5,726 nucleotides of DNA from an uncultured Erysipelotrichaceae bacterium (GTDB taxonomy: Bacteria > Bacillota_I > Bacilli_A > Erysipelotrichales > Erysipelotrichaceae), in the NCBI GenBank assembly GCA_902782505.1, contig CACZNO010000254.1, forward strand, positions 1-5,726. The letters run 5' to 3'. Each line of letters begins with the position of its first letter. Positions within the stretch are counted from its first letter, which is position 1. Below are positions 4,688-5,726 of this stretch, one piece after another. Position numbers and translations under genes: made by a program. Under the pieces are notes generated by a model. That model was not told the DNA's origin, made no database searches, and was given only the letters and a program-made list of their open reading frames with translations.

Positions 4688-5726
4688 AAAGACTTACTGT
4701 TGATAAATTTCTTTTCCAAAAATGAATCCGGCTATGTGGAACACTATTTGAAAAAGATCGAAGAGAATCACCTTTCCTACGACAGTATTTATTTTGAGCG
4801 TTACTCCAAGGATACCGTCGCAAAAGAGAACGAAATCCTGTTCAAGGAATATTGCCCGACCGGCGGAAGCCGTGTAAAAAAGATCGGGATCATGTCCCGG
4901 TATGCCTCGCTGGTACGCAAGGCGGCCGATCCGAAAAAGTACCGCGGGATCATCGTGTTTACGACGGTGCCGTCGATAATGCTGATGGACATTCTGACGA
5001 AGAAGTTTGACGGAAGATATATTCTGGACATCCGGGATTATACGCACGAGTCCATCTCCTTATATAAAAAGATGGTCGGAAAGATCGTAAAACATTCGTT
5101 CCGGACCGTGATTTCTTCCAAGGGTTTTTTGTCCTTCCTTCCGCCGAGCGATAAATACACCGTAGTTCATAATATCGGAAAAGGGTTCCGTGAAGCGGAA
5201 AAAGCCAGGGGATTCGGCCGGAAACCGGTCAATATCGGCTTTGTCGGGTCGATCCGGTATTATAAAGAGAATGTGAAACTGCTGGAACAGATGAAAAACG
5301 ATCCGGACTACCGGTTGGTATATTACGGAACGACAACTTTGGACTGTGATCTGAAGTCCTATTGCGAAGAACACGGGATAAAAAACGCGGAATTCTTCGG
5401 AAGATACAACAATTCTGAGAAAGACGCCATCTACCAGAACATCGATCTTGTCAATTCCGTATACGGAACGGAAAGTCCGGAGACCGTGACCCTGACGCCG
5501 AACCGGTTATACGACGCGGCGCTGTATAAAATACCGATAGTTGCGTCCAAGGGAACCTTCCTGGCGGAACTGATTGAAAAGTACGGGCTGGGGTGCAGCG
5601 TGGATCTGGACAAAGAAAGCCTACCGGAAAAACTGAACACGTATATCAAGGACTTTTCCGCAAAGGAATTCACGGAATCCTGCGGGAAGTTTTTGGCCGA
5701 TGTGCGCAAGGAAATGACAGAATTTG
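4685..5726 (+). CDS. GT-B type glycosyltransferase, GT4-like (3' end outside window)
   Basis: An open frame of 347 codons from a TTG start to the window edge with no stop. The product resembles cytoplasmic GT-B glycosyltransferases that transfer sugars from nucleotide-sugar donors during surface or capsular polysaccharide synthesis. The N-terminal Rossmann half begins with a hydrophobic strand (KDLLLINFF, 2-10), then GIIVFTTVPSIMLM (88-101) and the YILDIRDYTHES strand (112-123), which is typical of this fold. A linker with VVHNIGKGF (160-168) leads to the C-terminal half: VNIGFVGSIRYYKEN (182-196, the usual domain opening), LVYYG (211-215), AEFFGRY (235-241) and TPNRLYDAALYKIPIVAS (271-288), which corresponds to the donor-site 'PNKLYEAla.GkPvv' motif with Asp277 where Glu is common. 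No signal peptide or membrane helix is visible. Acceptor, donor and exact family are not determinable. It has its own promoter and probably starts an operon that continues beyond the window. Confidence 0.82.
   Translation, partial: MKDLLLINFFSKNESGYVEHYLKKIEENHLSYDSIYFERYSKDTVAKENEILFKEYCPTGGSRVKKIGIMSRYASLVRKAADPKKYRGIIVFTTVPSIMLMDILTKKFDGRYILDIRDYTHESISLYKKMVGKIVKHSFRTVISSKGFLSFLPPSDKYTVVHNIGKGFREAEKARGFGRKPVNIGFVGSIRYYKENVKLLEQMKNDPDYRLVYYGTTTLDCDLKSYCEEHGIKNAEFFGRYNNSEKDAIYQNIDLVNSVYGTESPETVTLTPNRLYDAALYKIPIVASKGTFLAELIEKYGLGCSVDLDKESLPEKLNTYIKDFSAKEFTESCGKFLADVRKEMTEF

Noticed and set aside
4545..5709. Several minus-strand frames opposite the glycosyltransferase region
   Set aside because: The + strand frame from 4685 is continuous for 347 codons with GT-B motifs, a promoter and a ribosome binding site. 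The minus-strand frames are its shadows.
1..5726. An undescribed defence, mobile or CRISPR-type system
   Set aside because: No repeats in array form, nuclease, integrase, transposase, reverse transcriptase or toxin-antitoxin pair is visible. The genes are mostly conserved housekeeping families.

Overview
The window looks like a Bacillota (Firmicutes) chromosome segment with roughly even base composition. The evidence is a DUF951 zinc-ribbon gene directly upstream of ychF, a DarA/PstA-type cyclic-di-AMP receptor, AGGAGG-type ribosome binding sites and TATAAT -10 elements. I cannot name the genus. A fairly high-GC member of Erysipelotrichia or a neighbouring class is only a guess. All genes lie on the + strand and are tightly packed.

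Region 1 (3-1486) is the tail of an ABC-2 type exporter pair: the C-terminal half of a NatA/YhaQ-like ATPase, overlapping by 4 nt its multi-spanning permease partner. The substrate is unknown. Region 2 (about 1560-4194) starts at a TATAAT promoter and is a translationally coupled cluster, dtd, folD, DUF951, ychF, in which each gene overlaps the next by 4, 20 and 10 nt. Its products are a D-aminoacyl-tRNA deacylase, a one-carbon folate enzyme, a small zinc-ribbon protein and a ribosome-associated ATPase, so the theme is translation upkeep and C1 supply. Region 3 (4195-4597) is darA, a PII-like cyclic-di-AMP receptor, with its own -10 and a strong Shine-Dalgarno, closed by a Rho-independent terminator. 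Region 4 (4598-5726) begins a new transcription unit from a good TTGAAA-18-TATAAT promoter and encodes a GT-B type glycosyltransferase with a TTG start. It runs off the window and may open a surface-polysaccharide locus.

The most notable observation is in FolD. The nucleotide-binding half looks ordinary, but three residues central to folate chemistry in the family are replaced: the catalytic Lys by Ile, the active-site Gln by Glu, and the folate-binding Asp by Glu. Further folate-side motifs have also drifted. This predicts loss of the cyclohydrolase half-reaction or a changed substrate. I saw no CRISPR, tRNA/rRNA, insertion sequence or phage gene, and no multi-gene arrangement that amounts to a clearly undescribed system.
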